From positions 2,320,501-2,384,500 of the forward strand of contig NZ_OX030782.1 of NCBI RefSeq assembly GCF_943733665.1: 64,000 nucleotides of DNA. The letters are read 5' to 3'. A model generated the notes under the pieces. The model saw nothing but the letters and a program-made list of their open reading frames with translations. It had not been told where the DNA came from and ran no database searches. This document shows positions 44,687 through 57,300 of this stretch, one piece after another. This DNA comes from Aquimarina sp. Aq107 (GTDB lineage Bacteria > Bacteroidota > Bacteroidia > Flavobacteriales > Flavobacteriaceae). Both the position numbers and the translations under genes were made by a program. How positions within the stretch are numbered: position 1 is the first letter of the stretch; every line of letters starts with the position of its first letter.

Positions 44687-47360
44687 AAAATAAACTTGTC
44701 TGCTCCCCATCTCCGTCATCTTCTTCGTTATCAAGTGAAACCCCACTACCCGTCTCATTTCCAGATATTTTAGAATCTGGTGTTATAGATTCTTCTCCTA
44801 CTACCTCTATTTCTTCTGTCGGAATCTCATCTGGCTCTTCATAAGGTAAAGAGTCTAATAAATTAATCTGCCTTACTTTCTCTGTAGTTAATTGATTTCC
44901 TTGCGCCTTGATCCCTTTTACTGAAATAAAGTCTTCTAAACTTATTTCATCATTAGGTTTTTGTTCTTTTCCTCTAAGTTTATTATATACTATTTCTGCG
45001 ACAGGTCTATGGTCTGTGGAAACAATTTCTAAAAATGATTTTTGGTGATCGGAAATAATCGTTTCTTCTCTATCCGAGTTTTCTACTAAAAATCGTTTCA
45101 CATAATAACGTTCCTTTTCTCCATCCCAGTAAATAGCAGAAACTGGTTTCATCGGTTTCCATTTCTCCAAAACAATCATGTCCGAATCAAAATGGACTGT
45201 AATTTCAGGAATAATAGTTTTTACAATTCCTTTTTGGTTAATAATCAGTAACCTATCTTCTCCTTTAAACTCTCCTAAAAGTTCTCCTCTTCCATCAACA
45301 TTTAGTCTCCTAACTGTATCGTCAAACCATATTTTACGAGGTTTTAGAGTAGATACACCTTGCTCTTTTAGTTCGATTTTTTTGATATTGTATTTAGTTA
45401 CAATATTTCCCTTTACTCCTCTACCTTTTATTAATAGGTCAGAAAAATCAAGGTCAAATTTAAGCTTCTTAATACTTCCCGCTTGACGAAGAAAAATAGT
45501 AATCACCTCTGCTTCACCATTAGGATTTGCAGTGAAGTAAGTTGCTTTTGAACCCTTTTTACCTTGCGTTAAATCATATTCCTTATCTCTTGTAACCCCG
45601 GTAACAGCAAAACGTTTGACATAAGATGGACCTCCTCTACCATCTTGATAAATCATATTATAGATAGTTCGCTTATCCTTCTTTTTAAAGACTGCAACAT
45701 GAATAATGTCTTTCCCTACAAAAGTTTTAGCATCCACTTTTGTTATCATCATTTTACCATCTGCCATAAAACAAATAATATCATCAATATCAGAACAATC
45801 CGTTACATATTCATTTTTACGTAATGACGTACCTACAAAACCTTCTTCTCTATTTACATATAGTTTTGTGTTTCTGATAACCACTTTGGTAGCCTCGATA
45901 TCATCAAAAATTCTGATTTCGGTTTTACGCTCTCTTCCTTTACCATATGTATCTTTTAATCTCTTAAAGTAAGAAATAGCATATTCTACCAGATGCTCTA
46001 AATGATGTTTAACCTGCGCTATATCATCCTCTAACGCTTCAATCTTTTGTTGCGCCTTATCAATATCAAATTTTGAGATCCTTTTAATTCTAATCTCTGT
46101 TAAACGCACAATATCCTCTTCAGTAACTGCACGTTTTAGGTGTTTTATATGAGGTCGCAACCCCTTATCAATCGCCTGTATTACTCCTTCCCAAGTTTCT
46201 TCCTCTTCAATTTCGCGATAAATACGGTTTTCGATAAAAATTCGTTCTAATGAAGCAAAATGCCATTGCTCTTGCAATTCATTTAATTGAATCTCCAACT
46301 CTTTTTTAAGCAGTTCTAAGGTATTATCTGTAGAACGTTTTAACATTTCGGAAACTCCTATAAAATTAGGACGACTATTCTCTTCAATAACACATCCTAA
46401 TGGCGAAATTGACGATTCGCAATTGGTAAAGGCATATAATGCATCAATAGTTTTATCTGGAGAAATACCACCTGGTAAATGCACTAATATCTCTACTTCT
46501 GCAGCAGTATTATCCTCTATTTTTTTTATTTTAATCTTACCTTTATCGTTAGCTTTAAGGATAGAATCTATTAAACTAGAGGTTGTAGTGGAGAAAGGTA
46601 TCTCATTTATAACCAGTGTATTCTTATCTAATTGAGAGATTTTTGCACGTACTCTAACTTTTCCTCCACGATTACCATCATTGTAGTTAGTAAAATCGGC
46701 TATTCCCGCTGTTGGAAAATCCGGCAGTATTGTAAAACGTTTTCCTTGTAAATGTTTTATTGAAGCTTCTATCAGTTCAATAAAATTATGAGGAAGAATT
46801 TTAGTACTCAATCCTACTGCAATACCTTCGGCACCTTGAGCAAGAAGTAATGGAAACTTTACAGGAAGATTTATTGGTTCCTTTTTCCTACCATCATAAG
46901 ATAATTGCCAATCGGTAACTTTTGGATTATAAACAACATCTAAAGCAAATTTTGATAAACGCGCTTCAATATATCTAGATGCGGCGGCTCTATCACCGGT
47001 AAGAATATTACCCCAGTTACCTTGCATATCGATTAACAGATCTCGTTGTCCAATCTGTACCATAGCATCAGCAATACTTGCATCACCATGTGGATGATAC
47101 TGCATCGTATGCCCTACAATATTTGCAACCTTATTATATCTCCCATCATCCAAATCTTTCATAGAATGAAGAATTCTTCGTTGCACAGGTTTTAATCCAT
47201 CTTCTATTGCTGGGACTGCACGTTCTAAGATTACATAAGATGCGTAATCCAAAAACCAGTCTTTATACATCCCAGTAACTTTGGTAATCACTTCCTGAGG
47301 TTGATGATCCTCTGGGGTTAATTCATTATGTAATTCTTCGTTTTCGTTTTCTATATCCAT
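44685..47360 (-). CDS. parC: DNA topoisomerase IV subunit A
   Basis: Type IIA topoisomerase breakage-reunion subunit. 891 residues. The catalytic tyrosine is in AASRYIEARLS (about residue 129). N-terminal motifs are RAVPAIEDGLKPVQRRILHSM and HPHGDASIADAMVQIGQ; the C-terminal pinwheel is followed by an acidic tail (DNEEDDGDGEQTSLF). It is co-oriented with the ParE gene just upstream (37 bases between them), which supports topoisomerase IV rather than gyrase. Acts on decatenation of replicated chromosomes. Confidence 0.93.
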   Translation of the reverse strand: MDIENENEELHNELTPEDHQPQEVITKVTGMYKDWFLDYASYVILERAVPAIEDGLKPVQRRILHSMKDLDDGRYNKVANIVGHTMQYHPHGDASIADAMVQIGQRDLLIDMQGNWGNILTGDRAAASRYIEARLSKFALDVVYNPKVTDWQLSYDGRKKEPINLPVKFPLLLAQGAEGIAVGLSTKILPHNFIELIEASIKHLQGKRFTILPDFPTAGIADFTNYNDGNRGGKVRVRAKISQLDKNTLVINEIPFSTTTSSLIDSILKANDKGKIKIKKIEDNTAAEVEILVHLPGGISPDKTIDALYAFTNCESSISPLGCVIEENSRPNFIGVSEMLKRSTDNTLELLKKELEIQLNELQEQWHFASLERIFIENRIYREIEEEETWEGVIQAIDKGLRPHIKHLKRAVTEEDIVRLTEIRIKRISKFDIDKAQQKIEALEDDIAQVKHHLEHLVEYAISYFKRLKDTYGKGRERKTEIRIFDDIEATKVVIRNTKLYVNREEGFVGTSLRKNEYVTDCSDIDDIICFMADGKMMITKVDAKTFVGKDIIHVAVFKKKDKRTIYNMIYQDGRGGPSYVKRFAVTGVTRDKEYDLTQGKKGSKATYFTANPNGEAEVITIFLRQAGSIKKLKFDLDFSDLLIKGRGVKGNIVTKYNIKKIELKEQGVSTLKPRKIWFDDTVRRLNVDGRGELLGEFKGEDRLLIINQKGIVKTIIPEITVHFDSDMIVLEKWKPMKPVSAIYWDGEKERYYVKRFLVENSDREETIISDHQKSFLEIVSTDHRPVAEIVYNKLRGKEQKPNDEISLEDFISVKGIKAQGNQLTTEKVRQINLLDSLPYEEPDEIPTEEIEVVGEESITPDSKISGNETGSGVSLDNEEDDGDGEQTSLF

Positions 47361-47397
47361 ACCTTTTTCTGGGGCACTTTTTTGTATTCCTTTAGTA

Positions 47398-49251
47398 CTA
47401 CTCTTCTACTGCGTCTAATTCTACCTTTAAATTTTCAATAATAAACTCTTGTCTACTAGGTGTATTTTTTCCCATATAAAAAGACAGTAGCTCTTCTATA
47501 GACTTATCTTTATCTAACATTACAGGATCTAAACGAATATCATCTCCAATAAAATGAACAAACTCATCTGGAGATATTTCTCCTAACCCCTTAAATCGAG
47601 TAATTTCAGGCTTTCCAGACAATTTTTCAATAGCATCTCTTCTTTCCTGCTCAGAATAACAATAGATGGTTTCTTTTTTATTTCGTACTCTAAAAAGTGG
47701 TGTTTGAAGAATATACAAATGACCTTCTTTAATTACTTCTGGAAAAAATTGAAGAAAAAATGTAATTAATAACAACCTTATGTGCATTCCATCGACATCG
47801 GCATCAGTAGCAATTACAATATTATTATATCTAAGATCTTCTAAGGACTCTTCTATATTTAATGCTGCTTGTAATAAATTAAACTCTTCATTTTCATACA
47901 CAATTTTTTTACTCATATTGTAGCTATTTAGTGGTTTCCCACGTAAGCTAAATACGGCTTGTGTATTTACGTCTCTCGATTTTGTTATTGATCCACTTGC
48001 AGAATCTCCCTCGGTTATAAATAAGGTACTCTCTAAATTCCTGTCTTTTTTACTATCAGTAAGATGAACTCGACAATCTCTTAATTTTTTATTATGTAAA
48101 CTTGCTTTTTTTGCTCGTTCACGAGCCAGTTTACGTATACCAGATAAATCTTTTCGTTCTCGCTCTGCTTGTAGTATTTTTCTTTGTAGTGCCTCTGCTA
48201 CATCTGAATTTTTATGTAGAAAATTATCTAATTTCGTTTTTACAAAATCATTGATGTAGGTTCTAACAGTTGGCAAATCTCCACCCATTTCAGTAGAACC
48301 TAACTTCGTTTTTGTCTGACTTTCAAAAACGGGCTCCATTACTTTTATACTAATAGCAGAAACAATTGATTTACGAATATCACTAGCCTCATAATTTTTT
48401 CCGTAAAACTCTCTAATTGTCTTAACTACAGCTTCTCTAAAAGCTGCTTGATGTGTTCCACCTTGTGTAGTATGTTGCCCATTTACAAAAGAATGATACT
48501 CTTCGCTATACTGAGTTTTACTATGCGTAATTGCTATTTCTATATCATTACCTAATAAATGAATAATAGGATACAATCTATCATCTTCATTAATATTATC
48601 TGAAAGCAGGTCTTTTAATCCATTTTCTGAAAAATATTTTTCTCCATTAAAAATGATGGTCAACCCAGGATTTAGATACACATAGTTTTTAAGCATCTTC
48701 GCCACATACTCCGTTCGATACTTATAATGTTTGAAAATTGTATTATCGGGAACGAAAGAAACTTTTGTTCCTCTTCGTCTAGAGGTTTCGTCTAGAGTAT
48801 CTTGATTCGTAAGGTTTCCTTTTTCAAATTCTGCAGATGCAGATTTTCCATCTCTAGTAGATTCTACTCTAAAATACGTAGATAAGGCATTAACAGCTTT
48901 TGTACCAACACCATTTAACCCAACAGACTTTTTAAATGCTCTTGAATCGTATTTTCCACCAGTATTCATTTTAGAAACTACATCTACAACTTTACCTAAA
49001 GGGATTCCACGTCCATAATCTCTAACAATTACTTTATCTCCCTGTATTGAAATCTCAATGGTTTTACCCGCGCCCATAACATATTCATCAATAGAATTGT
49101 CAAGCACTTCTTTTAATAAAATATAGATTCCATCATCAGCTGAAGATCCATCACCTAATTTTCCAATATACATTCCAGGTCGCATACGGATATGCTCTTT
49201 CCAATCGAGGGATCGTATATTATCTTCGGTATATTTAGTTTCCTTACTCAT
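47398..49251 (-). CDS. parE: DNA topoisomerase IV subunit B
   Basis: ATPase subunit partner of ParC. 617 residues. GHKL ATPase motifs: DNSIDEY (about 52-58), GRGIPLGKV and [14 protein letters not shown]; Toprim motifs: [15 protein letters not shown] (about 414-428) and [13 protein letters not shown] (about 494). The length matches ParE (about 620) better than the longer GyrB. The start is the ATG near 49251. It forms an operon with parC. Confidence 0.93.
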   Translation of the reverse strand: MSKETKYTEDNIRSLDWKEHIRMRPGMYIGKLGDGSSADDGIYILLKEVLDNSIDEYVMGAGKTIEISIQGDKVIVRDYGRGIPLGKVVDVVSKMNTGGKYDSRAFKKSVGLNGVGTKAVNALSTYFRVESTRDGKSASAEFEKGNLTNQDTLDETSRRRGTKVSFVPDNTIFKHYKYRTEYVAKMLKNYVYLNPGLTIIFNGEKYFSENGLKDLLSDNINEDDRLYPIIHLLGNDIEIAITHSKTQYSEEYHSFVNGQHTTQGGTHQAAFREAVVKTIREFYGKNYEASDIRKSIVSAISIKVMEPVFESQTKTKLGSTEMGGDLPTVRTYINDFVKTKLDNFLHKNSDVAEALQRKILQAERERKDLSGIRKLARERAKKASLHNKKLRDCRVHLTDSKKDRNLESTLFITEGDSASGSITKSRDVNTQAVFSLRGKPLNSYNMSKKIVYENEEFNLLQAALNIEESLEDLRYNNIVIATDADVDGMHIRLLLITFFLQFFPEVIKEGHLYILQTPLFRVRNKKETIYCYSEQERRDAIEKLSGKPEITRFKGLGEISPDEFVHFIGDDIRLDPVMLDKDKSIEELLSFYMGKNTPSRQEFIIENLKVELDAVEE

Positions 49252-49531
49252 AAAATTTTAGGTAGAATGCTTGCTAATATAAGATTTCACTTACTAAATT
49301 GAAATAGTCCTCTTACAAAGTAATTAACAATTCTAAATAAGTTTTTGTTGATTATTTGAACTACAATGGATTAATTAAAAAATTGATCGATATTATTAGT
49401 AAAAACCCTTATCATACTTTTCTAAAGTATGATTTAATATTATAAAATACTTATTCTTTATATCTTATACATCTAAATTAAAAATAGTGTTTCTACTAAA
49501 CTAAGTTGTTAGGTTTCTAAAAAAAAGCATC

Positions 49532-50131
49532 TTGATAAAAATTAAAAAAAATACAAGCTTAAATATTTCTACATCGAAAAAACTTACTCTAGAAAAAAAT
49601 AAAACCATTATAATTATCGAAACCAACAGACTAATACTGCGTAAACTACAAGTTTCTGATGCAGAAAAGTTCTTTTCATTAAATTCTGATCCTGAAGTTT
49701 TAAAATACACAGGTGATTATCCTTTTTTATCGATTGAAGATGCAAAATCCTTTTTAAAAAATTATCAAGAGTATAATATGAATGGGTATGGACGCTGGGC
49801 TGTATTACTTAAAGAAACAAATGATTTTATTGGCTGGTGTGGTCTTAAACGAAACGAAGATGGAGATATTGATATCGGTTTTCGTTTTTTTAGAAATAAA
49901 TGGAATAAAGGATATGCGACAGAATCTTCAATAGCCGTATTAGCATATGGATTTACTCAATTAGGTATTAAAGAAATTATTGCAAGAGTGGCATCAGAAA
50001 ACAAAGCTTCCATTAAAGTTTTGGAAAAAATAGGCATGATGTTTTGGAAAAAAAGCGACTGTAAAGGAATCCCCAACGCCCTATTTTTCAAAATCGATAA
50101 ATCTGATTTTCAAAATATTGTGCGCAAATAA
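49532..50131 (+). CDS. GNAT family N-acetyltransferase (RimJ/RimL-like)
   Basis: 199 residues from a TTG start; the recognisable domain begins at IETNRLILRKLQVSDAEKFF (about 29-48), so the lysine-rich first 25 residues may not be translated. No ATG or GTG precedes the domain. Acetyl-CoA motif: GFRFFRNKWNKGYATESSIAVLAYGF, then ENKASIKVLEKIGM. RimJ/RimL relatives acetylate N-termini of proteins or small molecules; the target here is not known. It converges on katG. Confidence 0.8.
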   Translation: MIKIKKNTSLNISTSKKLTLEKNKTIIIIETNRLILRKLQVSDAEKFFSLNSDPEVLKYTGDYPFLSIEDAKSFLKNYQEYNMNGYGRWAVLLKETNDFIGWCGLKRNEDGDIDIGFRFFRNKWNKGYATESSIAVLAYGFTQLGIKEIIARVASENKASIKVLEKIGMMFWKKSDCKGIPNALFFKIDKSDFQNIVRK

Positions 50132-50162
50132 AAAAGGTGACCTACCGTATAGATCACCTTTT
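50132..50162. terminator. Hairpin terminator between GNAT and katG
   Basis: AAAAGGTGA (50132-50140) pairs with TCACCTTTT (50154-50162) over a 13-base loop, immediately after the GNAT stop. It can serve both converging genes. Confidence 0.85.
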
Positions 50163-50189
50163 AAAAATCTCAATTTTTCAATTTCAATA

Positions 50190-52397
<2,208 letters not shown>

Positions 52398-52413
52398 TTA
52401 AAGTATGTGTTAC

Positions 52414-52421
52414 CAAATTTA
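52414..52421 (-). promoter_or_regulatory. -7 element of the katG promoter
   Basis: TAAATTTG read on the minus strand (52421 down to 52414), exact TAnnTTTG, 32 bases before the katG ATG. No TTG is found at the -33 distance, as might be expected if an activator such as OxyR is needed. Confidence 0.5.
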
Positions 52422-52512
52422 ATGAATTGCATTTCTATTGCATATAGATTAATTATATATTTAAATGAATTAACAATAAATAAAATCTATACCACATGAA
52501 TTAAAACAAAAC

Positions 52513-52558
52513 TTGCGTAACCGAATGATTACATTTATATTTGTAACCAATCAGTTAC
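52513..52558 (+). promoter_or_regulatory. ArsR promoter with two operator-like palindromes
   Basis: TTG 52513-52515, a 20-base spacer, and TATATTTG 52536-52543 are a consensus promoter. Two related imperfect palindromes GTAAC-N6-(G/A)TTAC lie at 52517-52532 (between -33 and -7) and 52543-52558 (just after -7), 26 bases apart start to start. Both positions would block RNA polymerase, as expected for autorepression by the ArsR protein. Confidence 0.75.
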
Positions 52559-52567
52559 ATATTAATA

Positions 52568-52894
52568 ATGAGAAGAGATGTTTTTCAAGCCATTGCAGAT
52601 CCCGTTAGAAGAGATATTATCTCTTTACTGGCAGAACAAGCACTATCTATTAATGCCATTGCTGAAAAATTTGATATTAGTCGACCTGCTATCTCTAAAC
52701 ATATAAAGATCCTAGAAGAATGTGGAATTATATCAATAAATAAAAAAGGTAGAGAAAGATATTGTCTAATTCAGCCTAAAAACCTTGTTCCTGCATTCCT
52801 ATGGATAGATCAATACAAAAATTTATGGGAAGAAAAATTAGACTCTTTTGAAGAATATTTAAATAAACTACAATCTAAAAACCAAAGAAAATGA
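52568..52894 (+). CDS. ArsR family transcriptional repressor
   Basis: 108 residues with the winged-HTH of the SdpR/ArsR group: FQAIADPVRRDIISLL, then INAIAEKFDISRPAISKHIKIL (recognition helix) and GRERYCL wing. No metal-sensing cysteine pair is visible, so it likely belongs to the non-metal class paired with SRPBCC proteins. Its stop codon overlaps the SRPBCC start (ATGA at 52891-52894). It sits 10 bases downstream of a strong promoter with two operators. Confidence 0.92.
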   Translation: MRRDVFQAIADPVRRDIISLLAEQALSINAIAEKFDISRPAISKHIKILEECGIISINKKGRERYCLIQPKNLVPAFLWIDQYKNLWEEKLDSFEEYLNKLQSKNQRK

Positions 52895-53340
52895 ATGATT
52901 TGAACAAACGTACATTATCATTAACCAGAACCTTTAATGCTCCGATAGAATTAGTTTGGGAAGCTTGGACGCAACCTGAACATATAGCTCAATGGTGGGG
53001 CCCAAAAGGAATGAAAACTAAAGTTATCTCTCACGATTTTAGTGTTGGAGGAACATGGAAATATTCAATGTTAATGCCCGATGGTAATGAATTTATCTCA
53101 GAAGGTGTCTACATCGAAATCATAGAGCATAAAAAAATATCGTCATCCGCTAATTTTAAACCAATGACAGAAGGAGTAGAAATACAAGCGCTGTTTGAAA
53201 AGGATGGAGATAAAACTAATTTTACTTTTAATGTAGTCCACCCTACTGAAGAATATTGTCAACAACAAGAAAAAATGGGCTTTATGAACGGTTGGGGATC
53301 TGTTTTCGATAGACTTAAAGATTTTGTTGAAACCACATAA
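52891..53340 (+). CDS. SRPBCC/AHSA1 family protein
   Basis: 149 residues of the START-like helix-grip fold: LTRTFNAPIELVWEAWTQPEHIAQWWGPKGM (about 10-40) is the diagnostic start of the activator-of-Hsp90-ATPase-1-like family. It has a hydrophobic ligand pocket; the ligand is unknown. The ATGA overlap with the ArsR gene makes it a translationally coupled partner, which is common for this pair and suggests that it binds or modifies the repressor's ligand. Confidence 0.92.
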   Translation: MNDLNKRTLSLTRTFNAPIELVWEAWTQPEHIAQWWGPKGMKTKVISHDFSVGGTWKYSMLMPDGNEFISEGVYIEIIEHKKISSSANFKPMTEGVEIQALFEKDGDKTNFTFNVVHPTEEYCQQQEKMGFMNGWGSVFDRLKDFVETT

Positions 53341-53489
53341 TATTAATTATTCAACAGATTTCATTATTTCTATTATAGTAATAACTTAAATGTAAGATAT
53401 CCTTCTTAGCCACTTCTTCTGTATTCTAAAAAACTATACCTTTAACAAAAATTGCTAAATCTAAGATATAATAACAGGTATTAGAGTGT

Positions 53490-55205
53490 ATGGAAAAAGA
53501 AAACTATTCGGAAATATCTTCAAATGAAAACAAAAAGTATGACACCATAATTATTGGATCAGGTGCTGGTGGGCTTTCTGCCGCAATTTGTCTAGCTCGT
53601 TCTGGTCAAAAAGTTTTAGTACTAGAACAACACGATGTTCCTGGAGGATGGTGTCATAGTTTTTATCTTAACGGATATCGTTATACTCCCGGAGTTCATT
53701 ACGTTGGTTTACTAAATAAGGGAGAATCCACGAGTACTCTTTATGAAGGTTTGGGAATTGCGAATGATATTTCTTTTTTCAGAATGAATCCTGAAGCTTA
53801 CGAACATTGTTGGATTGGTGATGAGCGAATTGATATGCCGGCAGGATACGAGAATATCAAAAAAACACTAAGTGAAAAGTTTCCTGAAGAAGAAAAAGGA
53901 ATCTCCAGTTATTTAAAACTAGTTAGCGATGTTTGTTATGAATTACAATTAATTCCCAAAGTAAAAGGTTTCTGGGCGCATCTAACCATACCATTCCGAA
54001 CTAAAAACATGGGGAAGTACAGTGTATTTAGTCTTCGAAAAGTTATTAAAAAACACATTAAAAGTCCATTACTTAGAGCTGTATTAAACATACAAATTGG
54101 TGATCACGGATTACCTCCAGGACAAGCAAGTTTCCCTTTACACGCAGCAGTTATGGGGCATTATTCTAGCGGTGGCTATTACCCTATTGGTGGTGGTGGC
54201 GCTTTAGTAAAAGCTATGACAAAAACCCTAAAAAAACATCAAGGAGAAATAAGAACTAGTGAAAAAGTAAAACAAATATTACTAGAAGGCAATAAGAAAA
54301 AGAAAGCGATTGGAGTACAATTAGAAAATGGAGAACAAGTTTTTGCAAAAAGAATTATTTCTAATGCCGATCCAGGAAAAACATTTATTGATTTAATTGG
54401 AAGAGAACATATTAGTAAAAAGCTTAATAAACGTTTAAATAAAACTAAATATTCTTGTACTTCATTAATGCTATTCCTAACAGTCGATATGGATGTGCGC
54501 AAAGCTGGTTTGGACTCCGGGAATATTTGGATGATGGCGCACGAGGATCTTGATGCTTTATTTGAAGAAACTCAAAAAATTAATATTTTAGAAGGTGATA
54601 CTTTTCCTGGAATGTTTATCAGTTGCACTACACTTAAGGATCCTATAAGTTTTGATGGTAGATACCACACTATAGAGGCCATCACTTATATTAACCATGA
54701 ATCCTTTAATCAATTTAAGAATGAAAATAGCAGACGTTCTGAAGCCTATTTAGATTTTAAAGATCAACTAATGTCTAAGATGATTAAAACTCTAGAGATA
54801 GTTATTCCTGGAATAGAAAGTAAGATTGTACAAAAGGAATTAGGAACACCGATTACCAATGAATATTATATTAATTCTACCAATGGCTGTGTTTATGGAA
54901 CAGAAAAAAGTTTTTGGCAGATAGGACCTTTTGCTTATAAAGCAAAAAGCGAAATAGAGAACCTCTATTTATGTGGAGCCAGTGTTTTATCTCATGGTGT
55001 TGCTGGAGCTGGCTATTCTGGTGTGGAAACTGCCGCAAAAATTCTAAAATGCAGACAAGAAGACCTTATACAGCCTGATGATTCGCAAGAAATTAAAATT
55101 TATGAGGCTGAAGATGATTCTGAATATCCTGATTGGATGAGGAAAAAGATTAAAGTTAAAAGGGATCGTCTAGCAGCTGGAGTGGATGGGTTTCCTGAAA
55201 CTTAA
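53490..55205 (+). CDS. FAD-dependent oxidoreductase, CrtI/retinol-saturase-like
   Basis: 571 residues. The N-terminal dinucleotide fold IIGSGAGGLSAAICLARSGQKVLVLEQHDVPGG (about 20-52) and the C-terminal YLCGASVLSHGVAGAGYSGVETA (about 495-517) are those of the phytoene desaturase / carotenoid isomerase / all-trans-retinol reductase superfamily. The substrate is probably a polyene or other lipid, but no carotenoid gene is adjacent. It follows the ArsR/SRPBCC pair on the same strand by 150 bases. A bidirectional terminator follows. Confidence 0.85.
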   Translation: MEKENYSEISSNENKKYDTIIIGSGAGGLSAAICLARSGQKVLVLEQHDVPGGWCHSFYLNGYRYTPGVHYVGLLNKGESTSTLYEGLGIANDISFFRMNPEAYEHCWIGDERIDMPAGYENIKKTLSEKFPEEEKGISSYLKLVSDVCYELQLIPKVKGFWAHLTIPFRTKNMGKYSVFSLRKVIKKHIKSPLLRAVLNIQIGDHGLPPGQASFPLHAAVMGHYSSGGYYPIGGGGALVKAMTKTLKKHQGEIRTSEKVKQILLEGNKKKKAIGVQLENGEQVFAKRIISNADPGKTFIDLIGREHISKKLNKRLNKTKYSCTSLMLFLTVDMDVRKAGLDSGNIWMMAHEDLDALFEETQKINILEGDTFPGMFISCTTLKDPISFDGRYHTIEAITYINHESFNQFKNENSRRSEAYLDFKDQLMSKMIKTLEIVIPGIESKIVQKELGTPITNEYYINSTNGCVYGTEKSFWQIGPFAYKAKSEIENLYLCGASVLSHGVAGAGYSGVETAAKILKCRQEDLIQPDDSQEIKIYEAEDDSEYPDWMRKKIKVKRDRLAAGVDGFPET

Positions 55206-55245
55206 TCTTAAAAAAAGATTTCAAATTAAATATAAAAATCTTTTA

Positions 55246-55280
55246 ATAAAAAAACGGATCAATTTGATCCGTTTTTTTAT
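55246..55280. terminator. Bidirectional hairpin terminator
   Basis: A perfect 17-bp stem (55246-55262 and 55264-55280) with a central CGGATCAA/TTGATCCG and A/T tails, a single-base loop on paper. It lies between the converging FAD oxidoreductase and M61 genes. Confidence 0.9.
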
Positions 55281-55297
55281 TCTTTTATACTTTTGAA

Positions 55298-57175
55298 CTA
55301 TCCTTTTAGCCAAGAATTTCGTAATTCTAATTGTGCTTTTGTTGGATTTTCGGTATCACTTAAAGCTTTCCCTTTAGTATAGGATTTGGTAAGATTTGTT
55401 TTTATTATAATTTCTTTTCCTTCTCTATCCAATTTTACCTCTACCTCATCACCTACTTTCCATTGTAGAGTTCCTTGTAAGACAGAATTTGCATTTAACA
55501 AAGTTAATTCTGTTCCATTGATCTCCTTTATTACATCAAATGGCTGTACTCCATTATCCGCCCAGAAACTATTTTCGGTAACTTCTTCTGTAAAAAATAT
55601 AGTTTTCTTATCCTGATCTCCTCCAACTATGATAGAACTACCGTTTCTTACATAATCTGTTTCAATATTTTTTTCACCCACTGAAAGACCTACTTTCTTG
55701 AAAAAATCGTTATAATTAATAGGAGTATCTCCAACTACATGTGTATTTAAGAACTCTCCAATAGATGGATAGGTCATTTCAACGATTTCTTCAATTATTT
55801 TATCATCCTCAAAAGGTTTATTTTTACCATATTTTAGGGATAGTTCCTTCATTAGAGATAAAATCCCTCGATTTCCTTTGCTTTCTTCTCGTATAAGTAT
55901 ATCAATACACATACCTATCAAAGCTCCTTTTTCATAAACATTTGCATAATTCTTTGCATAAGGTTCGTTTAATATGTTTTCACTCATTACAGTAAAACTC
56001 ATCGCATCATCATATAAGTTAGCAGATTCAATTTTACCCATCATCTTAGTATAAAACTCTTCTTCTCCAACTAAATCTTGGTTTATCTGAAAAACACTAG
56101 CAAAATACTCTGTAACTCCTTCATACATCCATAAATGTTTAGAAAAAGTAGGATCGTTATAATCGAAATAGTGTACATCTTCTGAGTGAACACTTAAAGG
56201 TGTTACGATGTGAAAAAACTCATGAGATACTACATCTATCATTGCAGATGCCAATGCATCTTCTGGTATAGCTTCTGGCAATACCACTACAGTAGATGTG
56301 TGATGCTCCAACGCTCCGAAACCGGTAGGAGCAGTCTGCGACTGAGGCGCCAGATATAAATAAATATCATATCTTGGAGTACTATCAATATCTCCCAAAT
56401 ACTTTTTCTGGGCCTTCATCATTTTAAAAACAGTTTCTTTAATTCCAGCTGCAGTGTATGTTTTGTTTGGAGAATATACGCTTAAAACGATTTTAATTCC
56501 TCCTACTTCAAACTCTTCTACATCTAATTTACCGTACATCATAGGGTTGTCGGTAATATCAAAATATCTTGCAGCAAAATATTTATCAACTGTAACCGTA
56601 CCATCCTCGCTTTTTTCAGAACCAACATTTTGTAAAGCAGAAGTTCGTTGCATTGTAGTAGGAGCTTTTACTTCTAATGCATATTGGTTATTTTTTAAAA
56701 CATCAAAATACCCTATAAACCCGTGTAAGTTTAATACAAAATTATCTTCTTCAATATTAGTACCAGAAGGAGAAAAAGGCGTCCCTACTGCTGTATTTTC
56801 AATATCATAAGTGTCATTAACTTCATATACAATCTTATCCAGTTGTTTCGCATTTGCTATCAACCAAGTATTTGTATCAACCTTTTCTGTTTTTAGTTCG
56901 GCTCCATTATAATCTAATGCTCTAAAACCGTCTACAAACTTTCCGAAATCACTAACGGCATATGTCCCTTGAACAACCTTTGGAAGATAATATTTAACAG
57001 TATCTTGTATAAACCGTCCTGGATTAATTACGACAGGAACTTTATCATCTGTAACCTGTGTTAAATCAACCTCTGTACTTATTGGAACTTTAGAAGCAAT
57101 CCCATTTTTTTGATTAACTGATCCACATCCAATTAGCATGACGCTAATGGTCAATGACAATAATACTTTTTTCAT
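55298..57175 (-). CDS. M61 family glycyl aminopeptidase-like lipoprotein
   Basis: 625 residues. A lipoprotein signal peptide ends in MLIGC (Cys17). The catalytic zinc site VSHEFFHIV (HExxH) lies near residue 320, with the third ligand region YEGVTEYFASV (about 345-355). A C-terminal PDZ-like segment (VQPFDVIKEINGTELT, about 540-555) is typical of the M61 family. The protein should sit on the periplasmic face or outer membrane and trim peptides. Its ATG is near 57175 and its terminator is shared with the previous gene. Confidence 0.92.
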   Translation of the reverse strand: MKKVLLSLTISVMLIGCGSVNQKNGIASKVPISTEVDLTQVTDDKVPVVINPGRFIQDTVKYYLPKVVQGTYAVSDFGKFVDGFRALDYNGAELKTEKVDTNTWLIANAKQLDKIVYEVNDTYDIENTAVGTPFSPSGTNIEEDNFVLNLHGFIGYFDVLKNNQYALEVKAPTTMQRTSALQNVGSEKSEDGTVTVDKYFAARYFDITDNPMMYGKLDVEEFEVGGIKIVLSVYSPNKTYTAAGIKETVFKMMKAQKKYLGDIDSTPRYDIYLYLAPQSQTAPTGFGALEHHTSTVVVLPEAIPEDALASAMIDVVSHEFFHIVTPLSVHSEDVHYFDYNDPTFSKHLWMYEGVTEYFASVFQINQDLVGEEEFYTKMMGKIESANLYDDAMSFTVMSENILNEPYAKNYANVYEKGALIGMCIDILIREESKGNRGILSLMKELSLKYGKNKPFEDDKIIEEIVEMTYPSIGEFLNTHVVGDTPINYNDFFKKVGLSVGEKNIETDYVRNGSSIIVGGDQDKKTIFFTEEVTENSFWADNGVQPFDVIKEINGTELTLLNANSVLQGTLQWKVGDEVEVKLDREGKEIIIKTNLTKSYTKGKALSDTENPTKAQLELRNSWLKG

Positions 57176-57300
57176 TTATTCAATTGTTTATAATGCTAGA
57201 CGCAAAAAATTAGTGAGCGTTACAACTTTGGTCATGCAAAATATATAAATTGTATAGACTTTAACCTATTTTTGGACATTATTTACTTATACCTATCACT

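Noticed and set aside
49532..49612. The first 27 codons of the GNAT gene as part of the protein.
   Set aside because: They read as a lysine- and serine-rich stretch before the domain; they could be untranslated, but no better start is available, so I kept the frame and flagged doubt.
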